Assembly (NCBI GenBank): GCA_947566645.1
Contig: CANOKL010000004.1
Location: forward strand, 96,667-160,666
From: an uncultured Lachnospiraceae bacterium
GTDB lineage: Bacteria > Bacillota > Clostridia > Lachnospirales > Lachnospiraceae
DNA length: 64,000 bases
Direction: 5' to 3'
In this document: one piece after another, positions 44,684 to 52,646 of the stretch
How positions within the stretch are numbered: position 1 is the first letter of the stretch
Layout of the letters: each line of letters opens with the position of its first letter
The notes under the pieces: generated by a model
The model's input: only the letters and a program-made list of their open reading frames with translations
Databases searched by the model: none
Told to the model about the DNA's origin: nothing
Made by a program: the position numbers and the translations under genes

Positions 44684-44968
44684 ATGATGAAATTAAATCT
44701 TCAGTTTTTTGCTCATAAAAAGGGAGTCGGCTCCACAAAGAACGGCAGAGATTCCGAGTCCAAGAGACTTGGCGCCAAGAGAGCTGACGGACAGTTTGTA
44801 AAAGCTGGAAATATCCTTTACAGACAGCGCGGTACGAAGATTCATCCGGGTATCAACGTAGGACGCGGCGGTGATGACACATTGTTTGCTCTCGTTGACG
44901 GTGTTGTAAGGTTCGAGAGAAAGGGAAGGGATAGAAAGCAGGTTTCTATCTACCCGGCAGCTGAATAG
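44684..44968 (+). CDS. rpmA: Ribosomal protein bL27 with Prp-cleaved extension
   Basis: 94 residues. It begins [18 protein letters not shown]; the [11 protein letters not shown] junction is the known Prp cut site in Firmicutes, after which Ala becomes the N-terminus near the peptidyl-transferase centre. [12 protein letters not shown] and [10 protein letters not shown] are family signatures. Start could be the first or second Met. Confidence 0.97.
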   Translation: MMKLNLQFFAHKKGVGSTKNGRDSESKRLGAKRADGQFVKAGNILYRQRGTKIHPGINVGRGGDDTLFALVDGVVRFERKGRDRKQVSIYPAAE

Positions 44969-44982
44969 GAACGAGGAAAAAC

Positions 44983-45014
44983 GGGGTGTTGCATAAGGAG
45001 CAGCACCCTTTTTT
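44983..45014 (+). terminator. Intrinsic terminator after rpmA
   Basis: GGGGTGTTGC pairs with GCAGCACCC around a short loop, followed by six T. Likely partial, since obg follows 29 bases later without an obvious promoter. Confidence 0.85.
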
Positions 45015-45042
45015 GCCATAAGGTTAAGAAAGAGGTACAGGA

Positions 45043-46329
45043 ATGTTTGCAGACAGAGCAAAAATATATATTCGCTCAGGAAAGGGCGGCGACGGACATG
45101 TGAGCTTCCGGAGAGAGCTGTATGTTCCAAACGGCGGACCTGACGGCGGCGACGGCGGAAGAGGAGGCGACGTGATCTTTGAGGTCGATGAGGGGCTGAA
45201 TACTCTCCAGGATTTCAGACACCGCAGAAAATATACTGCCAAAGACGGGGAACCGGGCGGGAAGCGCAGGTGCCACGGCAAGGACGCAGAGGATATCATT
45301 CTCCGTGTGCCGGAAGGAACAGTGGTCAGGGAAGCAGAATCCGGAAAGGTAATTGCAGACATGTCCGGGGAAAACCGCCGCCAGATTATACTGAAGGGCG
45401 GAAGAGGGGGGCTTGGAAATCAGCACTTTGCTACGGCAACCATGCAGATTCCAAAATACGCCCAGCCTGGCCGGCCTTCGCAGGAACTGTGGGTAAATTT
45501 AGAGCTTAAGGTGATTGCCGATGTAGGACTTGTGGGATTTCCCAATGTAGGAAAATCTACCCTTCTTTCCCGTGTGACAAATGCACAGCCAAAGATTGCT
45601 AACTATCACTTTACGACCCTGAATCCGAATCTGGGCGTCGTAGACCTGGAGGATGCGAACGGTTTTGTGATCGCCGATATTCCGGGACTGATTGAGGGAG
45701 CCTCTGAGGGTGTGGGACTTGGCCATGAATTTCTGCGGCACATTGAGCGTACCAGGCTTATCATCCATGTGGTGGATGCCGCCGGAAGTGAAGGGCGCGA
45801 TCCTGTTGAGGATATTCATAAGATCAATGCTGAGCTTATGGCCTACAATGAAGAAGTCGCCAGGCGACCCCAGGTTATTGCAGCCAATAAGACAGACTTG
45901 ATTTACAGCGGGGAGGAGGAAAATCCGGTTGACAGGCTGAGAGCAGAATTTGAGCCAGAGGGAATCCGCGTGTTTCCCATTTCCGGCGTTACCGGAGCCG
46001 GAATCAGAGAACTCCTTTATTACGTGTCGGAGGAGCTGAAAAAGCTTCCGGACGAGCCCATCGTATTTGAGCAGGAATATTTCCCGGAGGAGGAGCTGAT
46101 CTATATTGATCTTCCCTACACCGTTGAAAAGGAAGACGGAATCTATGTGGTGGAAGGTCCGAAGATTGAAAAGATGCTCGGATATACGAATCTTGATTCG
46201 GAAAAGGGCTTTGCCTTCTTCCAGAAATTTTTAAAAGATACTGGTATCCTGGATGAGCTTGAGTCCGCCGGCATCCAGGAAGGGGATACGGTCAGAATGT
46301 ACGGGCTGCAGTTCGACTATTACAAATAA
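45043..46329 (+). CDS. obg: GTPase Obg
   Basis: 428-residue essential GTPase for 50S assembly and stress signalling. The glycine-rich Obg fold (1-158, with GGDGGRGGDVIFEVD) is followed by the G domain (GFPNVGKSTLLS, DIPGLIEGA with the switch region, and NKTD). The C-terminal OCT domain covers about 345-428. Tandem to yhbY, nadD, yqeK and rsfS as in other Clostridia. Confidence 0.97.
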   Translation: MFADRAKIYIRSGKGGDGHVSFRRELYVPNGGPDGGDGGRGGDVIFEVDEGLNTLQDFRHRRKYTAKDGEPGGKRRCHGKDAEDIILRVPEGTVVREAESGKVIADMSGENRRQIILKGGRGGLGNQHFATATMQIPKYAQPGRPSQELWVNLELKVIADVGLVGFPNVGKSTLLSRVTNAQPKIANYHFTTLNPNLGVVDLEDANGFVIADIPGLIEGASEGVGLGHEFLRHIERTRLIIHVVDAAGSEGRDPVEDIHKINAELMAYNEEVARRPQVIAANKTDLIYSGEEENPVDRLRAEFEPEGIRVFPISGVTGAGIRELLYYVSEELKKLPDEPIVFEQEYFPEEELIYIDLPYTVEKEDGIYVVEGPKIEKMLGYTNLDSEKGFAFFQKFLKDTGILDELESAGIQEGDTVRMYGLQFDYYK

Positions 46330-46353
46330 CATGAAGGGAAGAGGAAGATAGAA

Positions 46354-46644
46354 ATGACAACAAAGCAGAGAGCTTATTTAAAAAGTCTTGCCATGACCAT
46401 GGATCCAATCTTCCAGGCCGGAAAGAACAGCCTTACGCCTGAATTTGTAAAGGCAGTGTCAGAAGCCCTGGAAGCAAGGGAGCTAATTAAAGTCAGCGTG
46501 CTGAAAAACTGTGCGGACGACCCGAAGGAACTGGCGGCAGTTCTTGCGGAGCGGACACGTTCACAGGTTGTGCAGGTGATCGGGAAAAAGATCGTGCTGT
46601 ACAGGGAAGGCAGGGACAAAAATAAAAAAATCCAGCTTCCATAA
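46354..46644 (+). CDS. yhbY: YhbY-family RNA-binding protein
   Basis: 96-residue CRM-domain protein, with LTTKQRAYL-like start and the GKNSLTPEFVKAVSEALEA and QVIGKKIVLYR motifs. Binds pre-50S ribosomal particles in relatives. 24 bases after obg and 27 before nadD. Confidence 0.93.
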   Translation: MTTKQRAYLKSLAMTMDPIFQAGKNSLTPEFVKAVSEALEARELIKVSVLKNCADDPKELAAVLAERTRSQVVQVIGKKIVLYREGRDKNKKIQLP

Positions 46645-46671
46645 ACTATAAAAAGAAGGCAGGAGAGCAGT

Positions 46672-47280
46672 ATGAAAATCGGTATCATGGGCGGAACCTT
46701 TGATCCTGTTCACAACGGACACCTGATGCTGGGAAGTGCAGCGCTTGTGCAGTACCACCTGGATGAAGTATGGTTCATGCCAAATGGAAACCCTCCCCAC
46801 AAAAAAAACACCTCTATTGGTTCCTCTATTGATGCGCGCTGCGCAATGACGGAGCTTGCCATAGAGGATGTGGCAGAATTCCGGCTCGAATTATACGAAG
46901 CAAAACAGAAAAAAGTATGCTATACTTATGAGACCCTGGAGCATTTTCATAAGACGACGGAGGGTGCACAGTTCTATTTTATCGTCGGGGCTGATTCACT
47001 CTTCATGATCGAATCCTGGGTAAAGCCGGAGCGTATCTTCCCCTTGTGTACGCTGCTTGCCGCTTGCAGGGATGAGGTGTCTACGCCTGAAAAAATGCAG
47101 AAGCAGATCGAATATCTTGGAGAAAAATACAATGCCAGAATTGAGATATTAAGAGCCCCGCTGATGCCGGTATCTTCCCATGAGCTGAGGGAACGGATCA
47201 GGACCGGAACCCCTTTTTCTGCTTATGTGCCTTCGAAGGTAGCAGACTATATTAAAAAGGAAGGATTATATGGAGCATAA
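46672..47280 (+). CDS. nadD: Nicotinate-nucleotide adenylyltransferase
   Basis: 202 residues. Nucleotidyl-transferase motif GGTFDPVHNGHL at residues 6-17 and the C-terminal ISSHELRERI-like segment VSSHELRERIRTG. Makes nicotinate adenine dinucleotide for NAD synthesis. Overlaps yqeK by 11 bases. Confidence 0.95.
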   Translation: MKIGIMGGTFDPVHNGHLMLGSAALVQYHLDEVWFMPNGNPPHKKNTSIGSSIDARCAMTELAIEDVAEFRLELYEAKQKKVCYTYETLEHFHKTTEGAQFYFIVGADSLFMIESWVKPERIFPLCTLLAACRDEVSTPEKMQKQIEYLGEKYNARIEILRAPLMPVSSHELRERIRTGTPFSAYVPSKVADYIKKEGLYGA

Positions 47281-47872
47281 GATCAGTAAGCTTCGCCGCA
47301 AGTTAAAAGGCGAACTGGACAGAGAACGATATGAGCATACGCTGGGCGTCATGTACACTGCTGCATCTCTTGCCATGTGCCATGGCGCAGATATGGAACA
47401 GGCGCTTCTTGCAGGGCTTCTCCATGATTGCGCCAAGTGCATTCCCACTAAAAAGAAGGTGAAGCTGTGCCGGAAATACCGCCTGGGCATATCAGATGTG
47501 GAGTATCAGAATCCCAGCCTTCTCCACGCAAAGCTGGGCGCATTTCTCGCGGCAAAAAAGTACCATGTGAAGGATAAGGAAATTCTGGATGCAATCTCCA
47601 GCCATACGACAGGACGCCCGCATATGAGCCTGCTGGAGAAAATCATCTATATTGCGGATTATATGGAGCCTGGAAGAGCAGAACTTCCAAATATGGCTGC
47701 CGTGCGTGGGCTTGCCTTTCAGAACCTTGATGAATGTCTGTACCGCATTCTGAAGGATTCGCTTGATTATCTGAAGACAAAGGATCTGACAATTGACACA
47801 ATGACAGAAAAAACATATGAGTATTATAAAAAGAAACTAAAAAAGGAGGAAGACGAATGGAACAGGCATTAA
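47270..47872 (+). CDS. yqeK: HD-domain protein YqeK (Ap4A hydrolase)
   Basis: 200 residues. The HD motif LLHDCAK near residues 48-54, with His in RYEHTLGV upstream and the later HTTG and IADYMEPGR segments. Members hydrolyse diadenosine tetraphosphate. The gene overlaps nadD and rsfS at its two ends, giving tight coupling. Confidence 0.93.
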   Translation: MEHKISKLRRKLKGELDRERYEHTLGVMYTAASLAMCHGADMEQALLAGLLHDCAKCIPTKKKVKLCRKYRLGISDVEYQNPSLLHAKLGAFLAAKKYHVKDKEILDAISSHTTGRPHMSLLEKIIYIADYMEPGRAELPNMAAVRGLAFQNLDECLYRILKDSLDYLKTKDLTIDTMTEKTYEYYKKKLKKEEDEWNRH

Positions 47873-48198
47873 GTATGGCACGCATTGTATGCCGTGCACT
47901 GGAGGAGAAAAAAGGAGAGAAGGTCACTGTTTTGGACATCTCAAAGGTTTCTGTAATGGCAGACTATTTTGTCATTGCAAATGGAAACAATGACAGCCAG
48001 GTGCGCGCACTGGTGGAAAACGTGGACGAACAGATGCAGAAAGCGGGATATACGCTGAAGCAGCAGGAGGGGAAAGGCGGCGCATGGGTTCTGATGGACT
48101 ACGGCGATGTCATTGTCCACATTTTTGATAAAGAAAACCGGCTGTTCTACAATCTTGAAAGGATCTGGAGCGATGGTGTTGTTGTGGAGAACCTGTAG
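47857..48198 (+). CDS. rsfS: Ribosomal silencing factor RsfS
   Basis: 113 residues. KVTVLDISKVSVMADYFVIANGNND and GAWVLMDYGDVIVHIFDKE are characteristic of the family. It binds uL14 and blocks subunit joining during starvation. Starts inside yqeK with AAGGAGGAAG upstream. Confidence 0.95.
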   Translation: MEQALSMARIVCRALEEKKGEKVTVLDISKVSVMADYFVIANGNNDSQVRALVENVDEQMQKAGYTLKQQEGKGGAWVLMDYGDVIVHIFDKENRLFYNLERIWSDGVVVENL

Positions 48199-48201
48199 CC
48201 C

Positions 48202-49365
48202 ATGGAAGAGAAGCTTAATGAAAAGAAACGGTTCCCCTGGCGGAAACATATCATCACCGTATTATCCCTTCTGCTAGGGGGCATATGCGGGGTTCTGATT
48301 GCCAGATATGCACTGCAGCCGTCAGAAAGCTCTGACGGAGTGTTTCAGGATATCGGTTTACATGACATGATACTGCCTTTTGCAGCCTTTCTTGTATCGT
48401 TCTATCTGCAGATTATACTTCATGAGACAGGACATCTGATTGGCGGGCTGTTAAGCGGATATTCCTTCAGCTCCTTCCGGATTAGCAGCTTCATGTGGAT
48501 AAAGGAGAGGGGAGAAGTCCATTTCCGGCGTCTCTCTGTCGCTGGCACCGGGGGACAGTGTCTTATGATTCCTCCGGAAAATGATACAGATGACCGGGAT
48601 ATTCCAACCACGCTCTATAATATGGGCGGCTCTGCTGTCAATCTGATAACAGGGCTCCTGGCGCTGGGAATCTATCTGACATCCGGACGAACTTCCGTGA
48701 TATCCCTGTCTTTTCTGATGTTTGCTGTTGCGGGAATTGCGTTTGCACTCATGAACGGCCTGCCTCTTCAGACGACGCTGGTCAATAATGACGGCTATAA
48801 TGCGGTAACACTTTCCAAAAGCCCGTCTGCCAGACAGGCATTTGCAGCACAGCTCAGACTGAACGCTTATCTTGCACAGGGCATCCGGATCAAGGATATG
48901 CCGTCAGAATATTTCCGGTTCCCTTCTGACGAGGAGATGAAGGACAGCCAGGTTGCAGCGGCCGGTGTTCTGGCCTGTGGCCGTCTTCTTGACGAGCACC
49001 GGTTTTCGGAAGCAAAAGAGTGGATTATACATTTTCTTGGACTGGAAAGCAGCATTGCAGGGCTGAACCGTAATATGCTGATCTGCGACCAGATTTATTG
49101 TAGTCTGCTCTGCAGAGAACCAGCACGGACTGTAGAGCAGCTTTTGACGAAACAGCAGAAAAAATTCATGAAAACCATGAAAAAATATCCATCCGTTCTC
49201 CGTACGGAATATACCTGCGCGCTTCTGATAGAAAACGACGGGGAAAAAGCGGAGAAGATAAAAGAGCAGTTTGAGAAAATATCCAGGACATACCCTTACC
49301 CTGCGGATATGCAGTGTGAGAGAGAGCTTATGGAGCTTGCATATAACTGCCATGCAGAACGCTGA
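48202..49365 (+). CDS. M50-like membrane metalloprotease
   Basis: 387 residues. Several hydrophobic helices fill the first 210 residues. The zinc motif HETGH is in helix 3 (about 73-77), and NMGGSAVNLITG may carry the third ligand region. This resembles site-2 protease-like zinc peptidases. The C-terminal 170 residues are soluble and helical. Three bases after rsfS; function not known, a role in membrane signalling is inferred from the fold. Confidence 0.72.
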   Translation: MEEKLNEKKRFPWRKHIITVLSLLLGGICGVLIARYALQPSESSDGVFQDIGLHDMILPFAAFLVSFYLQIILHETGHLIGGLLSGYSFSSFRISSFMWIKERGEVHFRRLSVAGTGGQCLMIPPENDTDDRDIPTTLYNMGGSAVNLITGLLALGIYLTSGRTSVISLSFLMFAVAGIAFALMNGLPLQTTLVNNDGYNAVTLSKSPSARQAFAAQLRLNAYLAQGIRIKDMPSEYFRFPSDEEMKDSQVAAAGVLACGRLLDEHRFSEAKEWIIHFLGLESSIAGLNRNMLICDQIYCSLLCREPARTVEQLLTKQQKKFMKTMKKYPSVLRTEYTCALLIENDGEKAEKIKEQFEKISRTYPYPADMQCERELMELAYNCHAER

Positions 49366-49430
49366 ATGTAAAACACTCACGTTCTACAGCATTACGTAAT
49401 TATCGGTGAATAATATGACGAATGCCCGAA

Positions 49431-49468
49431 AAGGCAGAGCCGCTGAAATAACGGCTTTGCCTTTTTTT
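49431..49468. terminator. Bidirectional terminator between converging genes
   Basis: AAGGCAGAGCCG pairs with CGGCTTTGCCTT around a 9-base loop with T-runs readable on both strands. It serves the obg operon and lexA. Confidence 0.9.
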
Positions 49469-49508
49469 GTGTTACACATTTACACATTACTGATTCTCAC
49501 TACTGATT

Positions 49509-50126
49509 CTACTTGAAAAAACGGAATACACCGATTACCTTTCCCAGAATCTGGACATCCTGAACAATGATCGGATCCATCGTATCATTTTCCGGCTGCA
49601 GGCGGATTACGCCTTCTTCCTTATAAAAAGTCTTAACAGTAGCTCCATCCTCAATCAGTGCAACAACCATCTCTCCATTATGTGCTGTCTGTCTCTGCTC
49701 CACGAGAACCATGTCTCCATCAAGGATTCCCGCGTTAATCATACTTTCGCCCTTTACAGTTAGCAGGAAGGTCTGATTGTTCGGCATGAATTCCATCGGA
49801 ATCGGAAAGTAGCTCTCAATGTTCTGTTGGGCGAGAATCGGCTCTCCGGCAGCCACGCGTCCTACAATCGGAACATTCACCATCTCCCGGCGCATAAAAT
49901 TAAAGGAGTCATCTAAAATCTCAATCGCCCTCGGCTTCGTGGGATCTCTTCTGATATACCCGTTCTTCTCCAGCGTCTCAAGGTGGGAGTGGACAGAAGA
50001 GGTGGACTTCAAGTGTACGGCTTCACAGATGTCTCGCACCGCAGGCGGAAAGCCCCTCTCCAGAATCTGGGATTTGATATATTCTAATATTTCCTGCTGT
50101 TTCTGACTGATCTTACCCTGTGCCAT
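49509..50126 (-). CDS. lexA: LexA SOS repressor
   Basis: 205 residues on the - strand. The N-terminal winged helix (about 1-70) contains FPPAVRDICEAVHLKSTSSVHSHL. The self-cleavage site is Ala93-Gly94 in GRVAAGEP, and the catalytic dyad is Ser128 (GESMI) and Lys165 (VKTFYK). AGGAGGT precedes the ATG. Divergent from a LysM protein gene, with SOS boxes between them. Confidence 0.97.
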   Translation of the reverse strand: MAQGKISQKQQEILEYIKSQILERGFPPAVRDICEAVHLKSTSSVHSHLETLEKNGYIRRDPTKPRAIEILDDSFNFMRREMVNVPIVGRVAAGEPILAQQNIESYFPIPMEFMPNNQTFLLTVKGESMINAGILDGDMVLVEQRQTAHNGEMVVALIEDGATVKTFYKEEGVIRLQPENDTMDPIIVQDVQILGKVIGVFRFFK

Positions 50127-50161
50127 ATAAGTACCTCCTGACGTGCTATGTCTTTAATATC

Positions 50162-50190
50162 ATTTTACCACATCCCTAAAAGAAAAGCAA
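50162..50190 (-). promoter_or_regulatory. lexA promoter
   Basis: On the - strand TTGCTT (50190-50185), 17-base spacer, TAAAAT (50167-50162). An SOS box lies about 11 bases upstream of the -35. Confidence 0.6.
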
Positions 50191-50200
50191 ACGAATGTTT

Positions 50201-50214
50201 AGAAAATATGTTCG
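50201..50214. promoter_or_regulatory. SOS box 1
   Basis: Reads CGAACATATTTTCT on the - strand; compare the Bacillus LexA box CGAACATATGTTCG. One half-site is perfect. Confidence 0.55.
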
Positions 50215-50223
50215 ATTTATCTG

Positions 50224-50252
50224 TTGACAAACATATATTCGTTTTGTATAAT
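50224..50252 (+). promoter_or_regulatory. Promoter of the LysM protein gene
   Basis: Perfect TTGACA (50224-50229), 17-base spacer, perfect TATAAT (50247-50252). An SOS box sits in the spacer. Confidence 0.85.
50228..50241. promoter_or_regulatory. SOS box 2, in promoter spacer
   Basis: CAAACATATATTCG overlaps the -35 and spacer of the LysM gene promoter, so LexA binding would block RNA polymerase. Confidence 0.65.
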
Positions 50253-50270
50253 TAATACAAACAAAAGTTC

Positions 50271-50284
50271 GGAACATATATTCT
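50271..50284. promoter_or_regulatory. SOS box 3, downstream of start point
   Basis: GGAACATATATTCT, with GAAC half-site and related second half, about 20 bases after the -10 box of the LysM gene promoter. Confidence 0.6.
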
Positions 50285-50308
50285 AAAAAATTAAGGGGAT
50301 GAAGTACG

Positions 50309-50695
50309 ATGAAGGAGAGATATGAGAATAAAATTTATATGCAGACAGCAGCACGAAAAAGAAAAAGGCATATTCGGATGAAAAGACTTTTATTGTGTAT
50401 TATAATATCCATATTTCTGATTCCGGGTCTCTGTATAAGTACGGGATTTAATTTTTCTGCATCCGGGAATTCGCATTCAGATACAGAGCCTGCCGCACAC
50501 AAATATTACAAAAGCATACAGTTAAAATCCGGAGATACACTTTGGGACATTGCCCGGGAACAAATGGACGAGATGTACTATGATTCCATAACAGATTATA
50601 TCAGAGAACTAAAATCCATTAACAGCTTATCCTCTGACCAGATTCACGAGGGGCAGTACCTGACTGTACCATATTATGATTGTGATGCTTTGTAG
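50309..50695 (+). CDS. LysM-domain membrane protein, YneA-like SOS division inhibitor candidate
   Basis: 128 residues. Very basic N-terminus, one transmembrane or signal-anchor helix (about 27-45), a short spacer and a C-terminal LysM domain (about 68-122) with LKSGDTLWDIAREQM and INSLSSDQIHEGQYLTVP. Divergent from lexA with LexA boxes over its promoter. In Bacillus the gene next to lexA in the same arrangement is yneA, an SOS-induced division inhibitor with the same domain order. Sequence identity is not strong enough to use the name. Confidence 0.8.
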   Translation: MKERYENKIYMQTAARKRKRHIRMKRLLLCIIISIFLIPGLCISTGFNFSASGNSHSDTEPAAHKYYKSIQLKSGDTLWDIAREQMDEMYYDSITDYIRELKSINSLSSDQIHEGQYLTVPYYDCDAL

Positions 50696-50730
50696 AATAC
50701 TGTTCAAGATGAGCAGATACATATTGTTAT

Positions 50731-50780
50731 TATATCCTTACTATGAGCGACCTCCCGGGGTCGTAAATAGTAAGGATATA
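50731..50780. repeat. Palindromic element, copy 2
   Basis: TATATCCTTACTAT-GAGCGACC, centre TCCCGG, GGTCGTAA-ATAGTAAGGATATA. Shares the core TTACTATGAGYGRCC and its partner with copy 1 at 43829-43865. It follows the LysM gene and could also end its transcript. Confidence 0.75.
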
Positions 50781-50814
50781 TCTATACGACAAATCTCAAT
50801 TTTTCCAAAAGATA

Positions 50815-50843
50815 TAGACAAAAAAACCGTAATATGTTAATAT
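50815..50843 (+). promoter_or_regulatory. Promoter of tyrosine recombinase gene
   Basis: TAGACA (50815-50820), 17-base spacer, TAATAT (50838-50843). Confidence 0.6.
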
Positions 50844-50936
50844 GATGATACAAGGGTCAAACAAGCAACACTCAGAACATCGCAGCAGGTCGTGAAACCA
50901 TGCAGGTGAGAAATAAAAAGGGGGATTTTATAAATA

Positions 50937-52001
50937 ATGCCAGAACCAAAAACATATCATGAACAGACAAAGATTGACCAGACACTGCGGTTAAGGGAGG
51001 TTTTAAAAACGCTGCCTCCATTTGCCAAAGATTATTTCCGGGCCATAGAGCCAAGGTCATCTGCAAGAACAAGAATTAATTATGCCTATGATATCCGTAT
51101 ATTTTTTCATTTTCTTATGGAGGTAAACCCGGTTTACCGCAACCATACCATTGAACAGTTCCAGGTGCAGGATCTGGAACGCATTGAACCTGTGGATATT
51201 GAGGAATATATGGAATACCTGAAGGTCTATACGCGGACCCAGGATGAAGAGCTGATTACAAATGGCGAACGGGGACTAAAGCGAAAGATGTCAGCGCTTC
51301 GGAGCTTTTACAATTATTACTTTACCCGTCAGGCAATTTCAAAAAATCCGACTCTTCTTGTAGACATGCCCAAGCTTCACGATAAAGCAATTATCCGCCT
51401 GGATGCAGATGAGGTTGCCATGCTTCTTGATTTTGTAGAATCCGCCGGTGATAAGCTGACCGGACAGGCACTCACATATTATAAGAAAACAAAAGAACGT
51501 GACCTGGCAATTATGACACTGCTTCTTGGAACCGGAATCCGTGTATCAGAATGTGTCGGACTGGATCTAAATGATGTGGATTTTAAAAATAATGGAATTA
51601 CAGTGACAAGAAAGGGCGGCAATCAGATGGTTGTGTACTTTGGAGATGAGGTTGCAGATGCACTGCTTGATTACATAGAAGGAAGCCGCAAGGCCATTAC
51701 TCCCCTCTCCGGCCATGAAAATGCACTGTTCTTATCCACGCAGAGACGCCGTATGGGCGTACAGGCAGTCGAAAACATGGTAAAAAAATATGCCCGTCAG
51801 GTTACGCCGAATAAGAAAATCACTCCCCACAAGCTTCGCAGTACCTATGGAACTTCCCTTTATAAGGAAACCGGGGATATCTACCTTGTAGCGGATGTCT
51901 TAGGACACAAGGATGTCAATACAACCAAAAAACATTATGCAGCCATTGATGAGGATCGGCGCCGGCTTGCAGCATCTGCAGTAAAGCTTCGGGAATCTTA
52001 G
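50937..52001 (+). CDS. Tyrosine recombinase, XerS/XerC-like
   Basis: 354 residues. The SAM-like N-terminal domain covers about 15-140. The catalytic domain has Arg in LLLGTGIRVSECVGLDL, Lys in TRKGG, the HKLR box, His in LGHKDVNTTKKHYA and the Tyr nucleophile after it. Size and the split with long acidic insert resemble the single-recombinase XerS used for chromosome dimer resolution. It could instead be a mobile-element integrase, since an AT-rich gene block follows. A palindromic AATTTTTGAAAATT at 52043-52056 is near the gene but is not a confirmed dif site. Confidence 0.85.
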   Translation: MPEPKTYHEQTKIDQTLRLREVLKTLPPFAKDYFRAIEPRSSARTRINYAYDIRIFFHFLMEVNPVYRNHTIEQFQVQDLERIEPVDIEEYMEYLKVYTRTQDEELITNGERGLKRKMSALRSFYNYYFTRQAISKNPTLLVDMPKLHDKAIIRLDADEVAMLLDFVESAGDKLTGQALTYYKKTKERDLAIMTLLLGTGIRVSECVGLDLNDVDFKNNGITVTRKGGNQMVVYFGDEVADALLDYIEGSRKAITPLSGHENALFLSTQRRRMGVQAVENMVKKYARQVTPNKKITPHKLRSTYGTSLYKETGDIYLVADVLGHKDVNTTKKHYAAIDEDRRRLAASAVKLRES

Positions 52002-52148
52002 CAGTATATACTATTTAGCGATGGCTGCTTAGTAATATTAACCAAATTTTTGAAAATTCTATAAGCGTTGTTGTAATCTGTGGGGAGGTGTGTTAGACTC
52101 TATGAAAAGATACCGAAAGTAATAACAAATTTGATTGGAGGGATCATT

Positions 52149-52304
52149 ATGAAATCCATAGATATGCAATATGAAGACAGGAATCTTTTCCAGATGCTAG
52201 ATAGTGGAATTTCGGACATGAACGCAGGCAGGGAACTGCCTTTGGCAGATGCATTTCAAAGGATTACCGAGCTGAGAGAACAGCGACGCATTGCAAGATT
52301 ATAA
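52149..52304 (+). CDS. Small antitoxin-like protein, 51 aa
   Basis: 51 residues from the ATG at 52149, with GGAGGGATC upstream. Sequence parts ISDMNAGRELPLADAFQRI and LREQRRIARL look like the C-terminal, toxin-binding half of Phd/RelB-type antitoxins. No toxin gene is next to it. A hairpin terminator follows 16 bases later. Possible orphan or remnant antitoxin; similarity is weak. Confidence 0.5.
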   Translation: MKSIDMQYEDRNLFQMLDSGISDMNAGRELPLADAFQRITELREQRRIARL

Positions 52305-52319
52305 GGTTTTCAAAATTTA

Positions 52320-52341
52320 GGAGTGGTTAAAAAACCACTCC
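52320..52341. terminator. Hairpin between converging transcripts
   Basis: GGAGTGGTT pairs with AACCACTCC around a 4-base A loop, with TTTATGTTTT on the + strand. It marks the end of the + strand genes and the - strand island. Confidence 0.8.
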
Positions 52342-52349
52342 TTTATGTT

Positions 52350-52646
52350 TTACTTTCTCGGAAAACCATTATTAATATACTGTTGCGCCTTTTCCGGATC
52401 ATCGCGTAATGTAACCATGAAGCCATAGATCCCAGCAGCATCTAAAAAGGGGGCTATTTCATGAATCTTCTCTGCTGAATAGCCATTGACTGATAATGCG
52501 TTTGGAATATTAAATGTACGATTATCAATCCAATAGATAAATTCAGTTTTAATATCCGTATATTTGCATAATGGTTTCATTAAAACTTTTGCAACTACTT
52601 CAGTTACTGCTTTTTCCTCTGTAAAATATTTAATTATTTTCTCCAT
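52350..52646 (-). CDS. Hypothetical 98-aa protein, coupled to zincin gene
   Basis: 98 residues, no family known to me. Soluble, mixed alpha/beta, ends KAQQYINNGFPRK. Its ATG overlaps the stop of the metallopeptidase gene by one base (TAATG), so the two proteins are probably made in fixed ratio. Possible immunity or inhibitor partner of the upstream enzyme; this is inference from position. Last gene of the - strand operon. Confidence 0.7.
   Translation of the reverse strand: MEKIIKYFTEEKAVTEVVAKVLMKPLCKYTDIKTEFIYWIDNRTFNIPNALSVNGYSAEKIHEIAPFLDAAGIYGFMVTLRDDPEKAQQYINNGFPRK

Noticed and set aside
52002..52080. dif-like recombination site after the tyrosine recombinase
   Set aside because: A short palindrome (AATTTTTGAAAATT) is present but does not match known dif sequences closely enough to call.
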